A stretch of 55,020 nucleotides of DNA from Rhodococcus sp. (in: high G+C Gram-positive bacteria) (GTDB taxonomy: Bacteria; Actinomycetota; Actinomycetes; Mycobacteriales; Mycobacteriaceae), in NCBI GenBank assembly GCA_004211695.1, contig SEEV01000003.1, positions 1 to 55,020 on the forward strand, written 5' to 3'. Below are positions 47,189 to 55,020 of this stretch, piece after piece; the stretch's first letter is position 1, and every line of letters starts with the position of its first letter. Below the pieces are notes generated by a model. It saw only the letters and a program-made list of their open reading frames with translations, had not been told where the DNA came from and did not search any database. The position numbers and the translations under genes are program-made.

Positions 47189-47686
47189 ATGCCTGCAGAC
47201 AGTGCCGTCGCACGGACGGCAGAGCATCTGGCGCACGAAGTGCTGACCCGCTACCTGGCACTCTGCGACGTCCCACGTCCCCCGGACGTAACCGGTCGGC
47301 TCGACGACCTGTTCACCCCGGACGCCGTGTGGGAGGGCCTCGGACCGCTCTACACCGAAAAATTCGGACGAACGACGGGACGCGCCGCGATTGCCGCGAT
47401 GCTGTCGGCCCACCTTCCCCCGAACGGGCACTTCCGGTCGAACGTGCACCTTCTCCACCCCGGCACGACCTCCGCCGACGGCGAAGAAGTTCGGGGGCGA
47501 TGGCTGATGCAGCAGTTGTCCCGATTCGATTCCGGCGCCGCCGAACTCGTCGTGGCGAGGCTGGACGTGACCTTCCGGATCGACGGCCGTCACGCCCGGA
47601 TCTGCCGATTCGGCACCGAACGGGTCTTCGACGCCGATCTGGGCCCCGCACTGGCGGACCGTGTGCAGGAGGTGAGCTCACGATGA
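47189..47686 (+). CDS. SnoaL-like (NTF2-fold) protein
   Basis: A 165-aa protein of the SnoaL/NTF2-like fold, with the core RYLALCDVPRPPDVTGRLDDLFTPDAVWEGLGPLY and a later SNVHLLHPGTTSADGEEVRGRW. It resembles the beta-subunit-like accessory proteins found with ring-hydroxylating oxygenases, and could be a small isomerase or hydratase. It has an aaaggaggctg binding site upstream and overlaps the next gene by 4 bp (ATGA, 47683-47686). Confidence 0.75.
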   Translation: MPADSAVARTAEHLAHEVLTRYLALCDVPRPPDVTGRLDDLFTPDAVWEGLGPLYTEKFGRTTGRAAIAAMLSAHLPPNGHFRSNVHLLHPGTTSADGEEVRGRWLMQQLSRFDSGAAELVVARLDVTFRIDGRHARICRFGTERVFDADLGPALADRVQEVSSR

Positions 47687-47979
47687 CGACACAGAACGGC
47701 CGGACGATGCTCCTCACCTGCTATCGGGACATCCGCTATTACGGCTGGTACCACGTGGACCTGTTCCTGCACGACCGCGACGGCAGAGAACTCAACTGGG
47801 TCCACTGGGGAACCCCGGAGGAAGGTCCCGACGGCGCCGACGCCGCCTGCGCGGCCGTGGAGCCCACTCTGCGACGGATCACCGAGTGGCAGCACGGCAT
47901 TCGCGCCGACGGCAGCGACTACTGGAGTGCCGGCGCCGCATGGGACGAACACACCGAACCCGACGACTACAGGAAATGA
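47683..47979 (+). CDS. Unknown 98-aa protein in the Rieske operon
   Basis: Start ATG 47683 overlaps the preceding stop, and the alpha-subunit ATG follows 5 bp after its stop, so it is translated within the operon. The sequence is rich in Trp, Tyr, His and Asp (CYRDIRYYGWYHVDLFLHDRDGR in two blocks; WVHWGTPEEG). I do not recognise a family. It looks soluble, with strong beta-strand propensity at the N-terminus. It may be an assembly or coupling factor for the oxygenase, but that is a guess from position. Confidence 0.75.
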   Translation: MTTQNGRTMLLTCYRDIRYYGWYHVDLFLHDRDGRELNWVHWGTPEEGPDGADAACAAVEPTLRRITEWQHGIRADGSDYWSAGAAWDEHTEPDDYRK

Positions 47980-47983
47980 CGAC

Positions 47984-49267
47984 ATGAATACACCGACCTC
48001 ACCCGAGCTCACGGACACCGACATTGCCGGCCTGGTCCAGAGCGACCGCGTGGACGTCTCCCTCTACACCGACCCTGAACTGTTCGAACTGGAGATGGAC
48101 CGCATCTTCGACCGGACCTGGGTGTGGGTGGCCCACGAGAGCGAGATCCCGAATGCCGGGGACTTCAGAACCGCGATGGTGGGCAGGCAGCCGGTCATCG
48201 TGACGCGTGACCGCCGCGGCGGGATCAACGTCCTGCTGAACCGGTGCCGCCACCGCGGCGCCAGCCTGTGCGAGGTACCCCGCGGCAACGCCAACGGTTT
48301 CACCTGTCCGTACCACGCGTGGTCGTACGCGCTGGACGGGAAGCTGCGCGGCATCCCCTACCCGGACGGATACGAAGACGTTCTGGAGAAGAAGGACTTG
48401 CCGCTGCATCGACTGAAGGTAGACAGCTACGCGGGCATGATCTTCGCGAGCGTCAACCACGACGTCGAACCGCTCGCGGACTTCCTCGGACCGGCCAAGC
48501 ACTGGATCGACCTGTTCATGAAACAGGGAGCCGGCTACCCCATCAAGGTGCAGGGCGAGCACAAGTTCCGGTTCAACGGCAACTGGAAGATCCAGCTCGA
48601 GAACACCACCGACGGGTACCACTTCCCGATCGTGCACAGATCCTGGATGTCGTCGGTGGACGAGGAGACCGCCGACATGCTGTCGTTCATGACCGACGAG
48701 AAGGCGCTCACACACTCGCTCGGCAACGGCCACAGCGTGATGATCATGGTTCCCGAGCACGTCGACCTCGACGAGGACGACGGCACCGAACAATTGCAGG
48801 GACGCTTCGGCCACATCGTCGAGGAACTGTCGAAGGAATTCGACCCGGCGAAGGTGCGACGCATCGTGCGCTCGATGCACGGAGCCGGGTTCAACCTCAA
48901 CCTCTTCCCCAATGTGGCGATGTCGATGTCGTTCTTCCGTGTACTGCGCCCGGTCTCCGTCACCGAGACGGAGATTCGGCACCTGGCGCTGGGGTTGGAT
49001 GGCGCGCCGGAGGTCGTCAACCGGGAACGGCTGCGAATCCACGAACACTTCCAGGGCCCGTTCGGGTTCGGCACCACCGACGACTCCGAGGCCTGGGACC
49101 GGGTGCAGCGTGGCTCCGCCGCCGGCCCGGGACTGCCGATCATGGTGAACCGCGGGCTGGGGCGCGAGCAGGACGAATCCAAGGGCCGGGTCTCGCACGC
49201 CACCGACGAGACCGGCATGCGCGAGGCGTACACGATGTGGAAGGCGATGATGACCGATGTCCGTTGA
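47984..49267 (+). CDS. Rieske ring-hydroxylating oxygenase, alpha subunit
   Basis: A 427-aa large subunit. The Rieske [2Fe-2S] site is Cys88-x-His90 (CRH) and Cys108-x-x-His111 (CPYH). The mononuclear iron site is in ENTTDGYHFPIVH: Asp210 bridges and His213 and His218 bind iron. The enzyme adds O2 to an aromatic ring or oxidises a side chain. The sequence resembles benzoate/anthranilate-type alpha subunits in general, but the substrate cannot be read. ATG 47984; the beta subunit overlaps its 3' end by 11 bp. Confidence 0.92.
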   Translation: MNTPTSPELTDTDIAGLVQSDRVDVSLYTDPELFELEMDRIFDRTWVWVAHESEIPNAGDFRTAMVGRQPVIVTRDRRGGINVLLNRCRHRGASLCEVPRGNANGFTCPYHAWSYALDGKLRGIPYPDGYEDVLEKKDLPLHRLKVDSYAGMIFASVNHDVEPLADFLGPAKHWIDLFMKQGAGYPIKVQGEHKFRFNGNWKIQLENTTDGYHFPIVHRSWMSSVDEETADMLSFMTDEKALTHSLGNGHSVMIMVPEHVDLDEDDGTEQLQGRFGHIVEELSKEFDPAKVRRIVRSMHGAGFNLNLFPNVAMSMSFFRVLRPVSVTETEIRHLALGLDGAPEVVNRERLRIHEHFQGPFGFGTTDDSEAWDRVQRGSAAGPGLPIMVNRGLGREQDESKGRVSHATDETGMREAYTMWKAMMTDVR

Positions 49268-49763
49268 AACCTTTGAGGCCGCACAGCTCTCCGATGCCGG
49301 GATCGTCCCGGCCATCGAATTGATCTGGCGGGAAGCGCACCTGCTGGATCGAAAGGCGTACCACGACTGGGACCGGTTGTGGGCGCCCGGTAGCCGATAC
49401 GTGATCCCCATCGATCCGGACACCGAGAACTTCGAGTCCGAGCTGAACATGGTCTACGACGACGACCGCATGCGTCGGATGCGGATCGAACGGCTGACGT
49501 CCGGGTACTCCATCTCGGCGACCGCCGCCGCCCGCACGGTACGGACCCTCTCCCGGTTCGTCGTTCTGCACCGCGACGACGAGACCGTCGAATTGAGCTC
49601 GGCACAGGTCCTGGTGGGCTATCGACGTGACGAGACGTTCGTGCTCGGCGCGGACGTGACCCACCGCATCCGGGTCGACGGCGCCACACCGCTCATCGAG
49701 GAGAAGGTCATCCGGCTCATCAACTCCACGGGCGCCGTCAACGCCTCCGGTTTCCTCCTGTAG
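49257..49763 (+). CDS. Rieske oxygenase, beta subunit
   Basis: A 168-aa small subunit of the NTF2-like fold: FIWREAHLLDRKAYHDWDRLWA-type start (here ELIWREAHLLDRKAYHDW), then NMVYDDDRMRRMRIERLTSGYS and a SSAQVLVGYRRDE strand. Small subunits stabilise the alpha3beta3 oxygenase. ATG 49257 lies inside the alpha gene, so the two are translationally coupled in a fixed ratio. Confidence 0.9.
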   Translation: MSVETFEAAQLSDAGIVPAIELIWREAHLLDRKAYHDWDRLWAPGSRYVIPIDPDTENFESELNMVYDDDRMRRMRIERLTSGYSISATAAARTVRTLSRFVVLHRDDETVELSSAQVLVGYRRDETFVLGADVTHRIRVDGATPLIEEKVIRLINSTGAVNASGFLL

Positions 49764-49774
49764 AGGCGAGGACG

Positions 49775-50719
49775 ATGAGAGTCACAATCAGCGGAATCAC
49801 CACCGAAACCAGTGCAGTGAAGTGCTTTTCGCTGCGTCGCAGCGACGGGCACCCGCTCACCCCGTACACGGCTGGTGCGCACATCGACGTCACGGGACCG
49901 AGCGACATCACGAGACAGTACTCGCTCTGCGGCCCGCCCGATCGGACCGAGAGCTACGAGATTGCGGTCAAGCGGGAGGACTGCTCCCGCGGCGGCTCCG
50001 CGGCGCTGCACGACGTAGTCGCGGTGGGAGACGAACTCACCATCAGCGAACCGCGAAATCTCTTCGGCATCGAACCCGACGCGGACCGGCACGTGTTGGT
50101 CGCGGCGGGGATCGGGATCACGCCGCTGCTGAGCATGGCGTACCAACTGCGCCGCACCGGCGCCCGGTTCCGGCTGCACTACTTCGCCACCAGCAGGGAG
50201 AAGGCAGCATTCGTGCCACTGCTCGAGAGCGCCAAATTCGCGGGTGCTGTCGAGTTCCACTTCGGAGTCGACCGCACCGAACAGCCTCGGGCGCTCGCGC
50301 GGGTTCTCGCGGACCTCGGTCCCACAACGCACGTCTATGCGTGTGGTCCCAAGGAATTCATGCAGCGCGTGGTCGACGGGGCGACCCCGTCGCTGCCGGA
50401 GGACAACGTACACATCGAGCACTTCCAGGCCCTGGAGCCGACGGCCGAGGCAGGTGACGACTTCGAGGTGGAGTTGGACACCGGCGAGGTGTTCCACGTC
50501 CCGCCCGGGCGCAGCATCGTCGACGTGCTGTCGGACGGCGGCATCGACGTCGACACCTCTTGCCGGGAAGGCATCTGCGGCACCTGCGTGCTGACCGTCC
50601 TGGACGGTGTGCCGGACCATCGCGACAACTGCCTGACCCGCAAGGAGAAGGAGGCGGGCGAGCAGATCGCCACCTGCGTGTCCCGGGCACGGACCGGCCG
50701 ACTCGTGCTGGAACTGTAA
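49775..50719 (+). CDS. Oxygenase reductase (FMN / [2Fe-2S], phthalate-reductase type)
   Basis: A 314-aa electron-transfer protein in the order flavin-binding, NAD-binding, ferredoxin. The FMN region has RQYSLCGPP; the NAD domain has VAAGIGITPLLSMA and YACGPKEFM. The C-terminal plant-type [2Fe-2S] site is CREGICGTC followed by a distant Cys in ATCVSR. This is the class IA (phthalate dioxygenase reductase/VanB) layout, feeding NADH electrons directly to the Rieske centre. It makes the oxygenase a two-component enzyme needing no separate ferredoxin. Confidence 0.9.
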   Translation: MRVTISGITTETSAVKCFSLRRSDGHPLTPYTAGAHIDVTGPSDITRQYSLCGPPDRTESYEIAVKREDCSRGGSAALHDVVAVGDELTISEPRNLFGIEPDADRHVLVAAGIGITPLLSMAYQLRRTGARFRLHYFATSREKAAFVPLLESAKFAGAVEFHFGVDRTEQPRALARVLADLGPTTHVYACGPKEFMQRVVDGATPSLPEDNVHIEHFQALEPTAEAGDDFEVELDTGEVFHVPPGRSIVDVLSDGGIDVDTSCREGICGTCVLTVLDGVPDHRDNCLTRKEKEAGEQIATCVSRARTGRLVLEL

Positions 50720-50764
50720 CCGCCCCAGCAGCAAAAATTCAGGAAAGAACCGAGGAGAAACCCG

Positions 50765-52147
50765 ATGCCCGCAATAGACCACGAGACATCCTTGTCCACC
50801 CTCGTGGCGGGAGTGACCGCGGGCCACCTGAGCCCCAGCGAAGTTGTCGCCGGCGCGCTCGATAGGCTCGATCGCACCGAGCCCGACATCCAGGCCTGGG
50901 TACGGGTCGACCGGACCGGAGCACTCGAGTCCGCCCGGCAGCTCGACGCCGCGCCGCTCGGTGGACTCCTGCACGGAATTCCGTTCGGGGTCAAAGACAT
51001 CATCGACGTCCGCGGCCTGCCAACCGAGTGCGGATCACCGCTGCGCCGGGGCCGGGTCGCCGACTCCGACGCCCCGCTGATCGCCCGGCTCCGCCGGCTC
51101 GGCGCGATTCCGCTCGGCAAGACGGTGACGACCGAGTTCGCGTATTTCGCCCCCGGCCCCACCCGGAACCCGCACGGGCTCTCGCACACACCCGGCGGCT
51201 CCTCCAGCGGTTCCGCGGCCGCGGTCGCAGCGGGCGTGGTCCCGCTGGCCCTCGGCAGTCAGACCGCGGGCTCGCTGACCCGGCCCGCCGCGTACTGCGG
51301 AGTCGCGGGACTCGTCGCTGCAGTCGGGGGTCCGCTCGACACTGCAGGATTCGTCGGCTTGTCCCACCGCCTCGACGCGGTCGGGCTGCTCACCCAGACC
51401 GTCGCCGATCTCCGCCTCGCATACCTCGCAATGACCGGCGCTGACCGGCTGCCCGACCCCGTCGGGCCACCCGAGCACCCGAAATTGGCCGTGTGGTCGG
51501 GCACCGAACTTGCCGAGATCTCGGGTGACATGCGAGAAGCACTGACGCGGACCGCCGATGATGCCGTGGCGAACGGTGCGGTGCTCGTGGACATCGACTG
51601 GCCGACCCTGACCCCTCGGCTCGTCGAATCACATGCCACCGTCATGGGTTACGAAGCCTGCCGCGCGCTCGCCGAGGAGGGCACCCACCCGGAGCAGCTG
51701 AGTGCCCCGCTGAACGACCTCCTGACCCACGGCCGCAGCATCACCGCCCAGGACTACCGCCGCGCATTGTCCGAAGCCGAGCAGGCACGCGCCGGGATCC
51801 TCGACTTGCTCACCGACGTGGACGCGATCCTCGGCCCCGCCGCCCCCGGCGTCGCACCGAAAGGACTGGGGGCCACCGGTTCGCCCGTCCTCAGCCGGCC
51901 GTGGCAACTCCTGGGTCTCCCAGCCCTGACCGTGCCCGGTCACCGGGACGGTCAAGGCATGCCGCTGGGTCTGCAACTCCTCGGTCACCCCGACCGGATG
52001 GAGCGCCTCTTCGCGCTCGGTCATGCCCTCGAAACGGCTGCCCGCGCGGTGCAAACAATCCGCCCGATCGCGATCCACTCTGCTCGCGACATTCCAGATC
52101 ACGTACCGCTTGCTCGTCGCGAACTCCCAAAGATCAAACCTGCGTGA
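50765..52147 (+). CDS. Amidase signature family hydrolase
   Basis: A 460-aa amidase with the Ser-cisSer-Lys triad: Lys77 in FGVKDIID, the cis-Ser at about 146 in TPGGSSSGSAAAVA and the nucleophile Ser170 in LGSQTAGSLTRP. These enzymes hydrolyse amides to acids and ammonia. ATG 50765 follows gaggagaaacc. Its place after the oxygenase genes suggests that the pathway substrate is an aromatic amide or that an amide intermediate forms. The gene's end overlaps the convergent oxidoreductase by 14 bp. Confidence 0.88.
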   Translation: MPAIDHETSLSTLVAGVTAGHLSPSEVVAGALDRLDRTEPDIQAWVRVDRTGALESARQLDAAPLGGLLHGIPFGVKDIIDVRGLPTECGSPLRRGRVADSDAPLIARLRRLGAIPLGKTVTTEFAYFAPGPTRNPHGLSHTPGGSSSGSAAAVAAGVVPLALGSQTAGSLTRPAAYCGVAGLVAAVGGPLDTAGFVGLSHRLDAVGLLTQTVADLRLAYLAMTGADRLPDPVGPPEHPKLAVWSGTELAEISGDMREALTRTADDAVANGAVLVDIDWPTLTPRLVESHATVMGYEACRALAEEGTHPEQLSAPLNDLLTHGRSITAQDYRRALSEAEQARAGILDLLTDVDAILGPAAPGVAPKGLGATGSPVLSRPWQLLGLPALTVPGHRDGQGMPLGLQLLGHPDRMERLFALGHALETAARAVQTIRPIAIHSARDIPDHVPLARRELPKIKPA

Positions 52148-53117
52148 GGACGATCTTTCCCCGGGACTGATTGCTGCGCAGACGATCAGCAGCCACCTTG
52201 GCCTGACCGAACGTGAACACGCTGTCGATGACGGGCCGCACGCGTCCGTCAGCCACGGCCGGGATGACGTCGGCAGCCAGGGCGGCGATCACGTTGCCGA
52301 GTTCCTCCGCCCGGCTGAACCCGAACGACACTCCCTGGAGCCGGAGGTGCCGATAGGACAGCGAGTCCAGGTTGATCGTGGCCTCTGCCGTGTCCAGGCG
52401 ACCGATGTTGACGAGATTGCCGTCGACGCGTGTGGCGGGCAGGCAATCGGCCAGGGTCTGTCCACCCACGTGGTCGAGGACGAGATCGACACCTTCGCCG
52501 TCGGTCGCCTCCAGGACCGCCGCGGTGAGGTCCCGCTCCGTGGGGACGACAACCACGTCTGCCCCCGCATCCTTCAGCAGGTCTTCCTTTGCCGCCGAGC
52601 GGCTGGTGGCGACGACCGTCTTCGCCCCGAGAGCCTTGGCGATCTGCACACCGATGAGCCCGATGCTCGACGTCGCCCCGGTGATCAGTACCGACTGCCC
52701 GGGCCGGAACCCACCGACCTCGAGCGCGCCGTGTTCGGTGAGCAGACCCGTCGGCAGCGCGGCGGCCTCCTCGTCGAGGAGACCGGGGATGCGCATGACG
52801 TGCCGGTGGTCGGCGAGCACGTACTGCGCGAACGCGCCCGGCGTCGTGCCCATGACGCGTTCTCCCACAGCGACGCGATCGGCGCCGGGGCCCAGCGCGG
52901 CGACCTCACCGGCGAACTCGAAGCCGGCCACATATTCCTTGCCGCGACCGGTCGCCGGATCGAAGGCGTCCGCCAGCATGTGCACGTCCGCGTTGTTGAG
53001 CGCCACCGCGCGAGCCCGGACCAGCACCTGGCCGGGACCCGGCTCGGGCACGGCCACCTCGCGGGCTTCCCAGTCCGGGCCCGCGCCGCCCAGGAGTGCG
53101 GTCATCATCTGCGACAT
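52134..53117 (-). CDS. Zinc-type alcohol dehydrogenase-like quinone oxidoreductase
   Basis: A 327-aa MDR-superfamily protein of the NADPH:quinone reductase type. The Rossmann region is SVLITGATSSIGLIGVQIAKALGAKTVVATSR; the N-terminal GroES-like fold has QVLVRARAVALNNADVHML. The zinc-binding cysteine cluster of true alcohol dehydrogenases is absent. It is transcribed with the cupin gene 17 bp upstream. Its last 14 bp overlap the end of the amidase gene. It may detoxify quinones produced by aromatic catabolism. Confidence 0.88.
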   Translation of the reverse strand: MSQMMTALLGGAGPDWEAREVAVPEPGPGQVLVRARAVALNNADVHMLADAFDPATGRGKEYVAGFEFAGEVAALGPGADRVAVGERVMGTTPGAFAQYVLADHRHVMRIPGLLDEEAAALPTGLLTEHGALEVGGFRPGQSVLITGATSSIGLIGVQIAKALGAKTVVATSRSAAKEDLLKDAGADVVVVPTERDLTAAVLEATDGEGVDLVLDHVGGQTLADCLPATRVDGNLVNIGRLDTAEATINLDSLSYRHLRLQGVSFGFSRAEELGNVIAALAADVIPAVADGRVRPVIDSVFTFGQAKVAADRLRSNQSRGKIVLTQV

Positions 53118-53134
53118 CTGCTGTCCCTTCTCGG

Positions 53135-53548
53135 TCAGCGGGAGCCGCTGCGCGGGCCGTTGTATTCGTCATCGGTGACCTTGTCGCCCCACACAGTCTC
53201 GGGGCGATCGTCGCCGGTGCCCTCCCACAAAGCCAGGTGCGTCATGAAGTAGTCGGGAGCGGCGCCGTGCCAGTGCTCCTCACCGGGCGGGGTGTAGATG
53301 GTGTCACCCGGATGGGCCTCGATGATCTCGCCGCCGCGGGACTGGACCAGGCAGGTTCCGGAGACGATGTGCAGGGTCTGGCCCATCGCGTGCGAATGCC
53401 AGTCGGTGCGGGCGCACGGCGAGAAACGCACCATGTTCGCACGCATCCGGGACGGCTCCTGGCCCGCGTAGAGGACGTCGAACCAGACGTCGCCGGTAAA
53501 CCAGTCACCGGGCGCCTTGGTGGTCGGTTGCTTCTTCAGAATCTCCAA
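53135..53548 (-). CDS. Cupin-domain protein
   Basis: A 137-aa single-domain cupin. The motifs are FSPCARTDWHSHAMGQTLHIVSG and PGDTIYTPPGEEHWHGAAP, giving the metal-binding His residues (WHSH, then HWH). A TTG start at 53548 (MEILKKQPTT) is chosen because gaggagag lies four bases upstream and related cupins begin at this place; the frame is open further back to 53677. Function may be an isomerase, dioxygenase-like or carboxymuconolactone-pathway protein. It leads the oxidoreductase gene in a two-gene operon. Confidence 0.85.
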   Translation of the reverse strand: MEILKKQPTTKAPGDWFTGDVWFDVLYAGQEPSRMRANMVRFSPCARTDWHSHAMGQTLHIVSGTCLVQSRGGEIIEAHPGDTIYTPPGEEHWHGAAPDYFMTHLALWEGTGDDRPETVWGDKVTDDEYNGPRSGSR

Positions 53549-53699
53549 CTGTCTCTCCTCGTGCGTAGCGGACTGCGGGTCACGCAGCGCAGCCCGGATG
53601 TCGGCAACCTCGACGCTACGTACGACCGCTCGTGGTTGGGAGGTCCTATCGTTACCTGGTTCGGCAGGGCCCCGCACACACGCGGAGTCGATGGCACAC

Positions 53700-55020
53700 C
53701 TAATCGTGGGTCCGCTCCACGACCCAGGCCGCGACCTGTGTCCGGGAGGTGAAGCCCAGTTTGGCCAGAATGTGCTCCACGTGTCCTTGTGCGGTGCGGG
53801 GTGAGATCACCAGGCGGTCGGCGATCGCCTGATTCGTCAGGCCTTCGGCGATCAGGTCGGCGACTTGGCGTTCCCTCTTGGTCAATCGCGTGGATGGGCC
53901 GGTGTCTCGCCTGGGGGTGCTGGGCGGTTGCTCGTGGAGGGCGTACGCGATGGCATCGTTGAACCCGAGTTGTTCGCCGCTGCGGTGGGCCTTCTCGAAT
54001 GCTGCGACGCCGAGTTCCCGCCGGGCATCCTGCTCGCAGTTCAGATGGTGGACGAGCAGATCGGAATGAATGATCACAGCACCGCCCATGGACCGCGCCA
54101 GACCCTCTGCGGCTCCCATCAGCGTTGCGGCCCTGACGTGGTCGCGCTGCTCACCCGCGATCCAGGCCAGCGCCTCGAGTCCGGCTGCAACGACGCGGGG
54201 ACTGCGCACCTGCCGCGTCAGCTCCAGGGATTGTTCGAGGAGCTGGATCGCGCGATCGACATCACCCTGTCGCCACATGGCAATTCCCAAGGCCCACAGC
54301 GAATGCGACCGGTACATCTTCTCGCCGTACTTTTCTGTTATCGCGAGGACACGCTCATGGCTTTCGATTGACTGCTCCGTCATGCCACTCAGTCCGTAGG
54401 CCGTCCCCAACGGATACAGGGCGGCCACTTCGAGTGTTCGATCTCCGCGTGTGCTGAACTCGGCGAGTGTGGCTTCGAGTTGAGAGCGGGCGCGCACGAG
54501 GTCACCTCGGTAGAGGGCCAGCATGCCGTCGGCAAACGAGACGAATGCCCGGATCATGGGGTCACTGGTCTGCGCTGCGAGAGTGCGACCCTCCTCGACA
54601 AGTGCTGTCCCGGTCTCGATGTCGCCCTGCACATTTGCCATCACGGTGGCGCAGTACAGTGCATTGGCCCGTTCGGGGGTGGGCGGTCCACTCTCACGGG
54701 TGAGCAGGCGCTCGAGCCAGCGCCGCCCCTCGCTGTAGAGACCCTGAGAGGCCCAGAACACGTGGAGCGCGGCGGCGGTCCGCAGGCCGGCGACGGGATC
54801 GTCGTCGACGCAGAATTCGAGGGCCTCCCGCAGATTCGGTTGCTCCCGCTTCAGCCGGGCGATCCAGTCGAGCTGATCGGCGCTGATCCACTCGGCCTCG
54901 ACTTCGAGCGCCAACGCCTCGTACCACTCTCGGTGGCGGCGACGCAAAGACACCGCCTCACCGGTCTGCTCGAGTTTCTCGTACCCGTACTCGCGGAGGG
55001 TCTCGAGCATCCGGAACCGC
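53700..55020 (-). CDS. Large LuxR-family regulator, C-terminal part (runs off the window)
   Basis: The gene enters from beyond 55020 and ends at 53700. The visible 439 residues start RFRMLETLREYGYEKL, the junction normally following an NB-ARC/AAA ATPase domain in large LuxR regulators. A TPR-like helical solenoid follows (PERANALYCATVMANVQGDIETG, then ALYPLGTAYGLSGMTEQSIESH). The C-terminal 60 residues are a LuxR helix-turn-helix (LTKRERQVADLIAEGLTNQAIADRLVISPRTAQGHVEHILAKLGF). It is divergent from nothing visible and may control the cupin or oxygenase genes nearby. The ATPase part is outside the window. Confidence 0.85.
   Translation of the reverse strand, partial: RFRMLETLREYGYEKLEQTGEAVSLRRRHREWYEALALEVEAEWISADQLDWIARLKREQPNLREALEFCVDDDPVAGLRTAAALHVFWASQGLYSEGRRWLERLLTRESGPPTPERANALYCATVMANVQGDIETGTALVEEGRTLAAQTSDPMIRAFVSFADGMLALYRGDLVRARSQLEATLAEFSTRGDRTLEVAALYPLGTAYGLSGMTEQSIESHERVLAITEKYGEKMYRSHSLWALGIAMWRQGDVDRAIQLLEQSLELTRQVRSPRVVAAGLEALAWIAGEQRDHVRAATLMGAAEGLARSMGGAVIIHSDLLVHHLNCEQDARRELGVAAFEKAHRSGEQLGFNDAIAYALHEQPPSTPRRDTGPSTRLTKRERQVADLIAEGLTNQAIADRLVISPRTAQGHVEHILAKLGFTSRTQVAAWVVERTHD

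Overview
The window is high-GC DNA with dense, mostly intact genes. It carries many catabolic and transport operons under IclR, LysR, LacI, TetR and LuxR regulators, an FHA-FHA-ABC exporter of the mycobacterial Rv1747 type and a Cfp30B-like double-VOC protein. This points to a soil mycolic-acid actinobacterium, most likely a large-genome Rhodococcus (inference from content; no database was searched).

Layout. 1-1324: LuxR-type regulator with a histidine-kinase-like ATPase domain. 1325-4063: degenerate DNA with an IS5-type transposase fragment and a complete insertion sequence (2029-3683, 18-bp perfect terminal repeats). 4064-7154: CoA-transferase, dienelactone-hydrolase-like protein and a small secreted protein. 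7236-19633: an 11-gene minus-strand operon in which every gene overlaps the next (nine 4-bp overlaps and one of 10 bp). 19861-23644: LacI repressor, twin operators, NCS1 permease and C45-type acyltransferase/hydrolase. 23660-24427: VOC protein. 24549-29353: IclR, cyclase-family hydrolase, TRAP-like small and large permease subunits and a dehydrogenase-RraA fusion. 29774-30986: carboxymuconolactone-decarboxylase-like protein and a 5'-truncated aldo/keto reductase. 30999-37357: aldarate (glucarate/galactarate/talarate) catabolism: transporter, LysR regulator, 5-dehydro-4-deoxyglucarate dehydratase, ketoglutarate-semialdehyde dehydrogenase, enolase-superfamily dehydratase. 37448-40158: FHA-FHA-ABC exporter and a small secreted protein. 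40493-45668: 20-bp palindrome, sugar MFS transporter, GH3 beta-glucosidase, TetR and IclR. 45792-52147: MHS transporter, SnoaL-like protein, 98-aa unknown, three-component Rieske oxygenase and amidase. 52134-55020: quinone oxidoreductase, cupin and a partial LuxR/TPR regulator.

The main discovery candidate is the 7.2-19.6 kb operon. In transcription order it encodes an Fe(II)/2-oxoglutarate oxygenase, an AurF-type diiron N-oxygenase, a KamA-type radical SAM aminomutase, a dipeptide-epimerase-like enolase fused to a GNAT domain, an Ldh2-type NAD(P)H reductase, an ATP-grasp ligase, a FemAB/BioF2-type acyltransferase, a class IV aminotransferase, an unknown protein, an MFS exporter and a second ATP-grasp ligase. 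There is no NRPS or PKS gene. The set reads as a self-contained pathway for a small modified, possibly N-oxygenated and beta-amino-acid-containing peptide, assembled by ATP-grasp ligases and exported. The product is not predictable from the sequence alone, and I do not recognise this gene combination as a described pathway.
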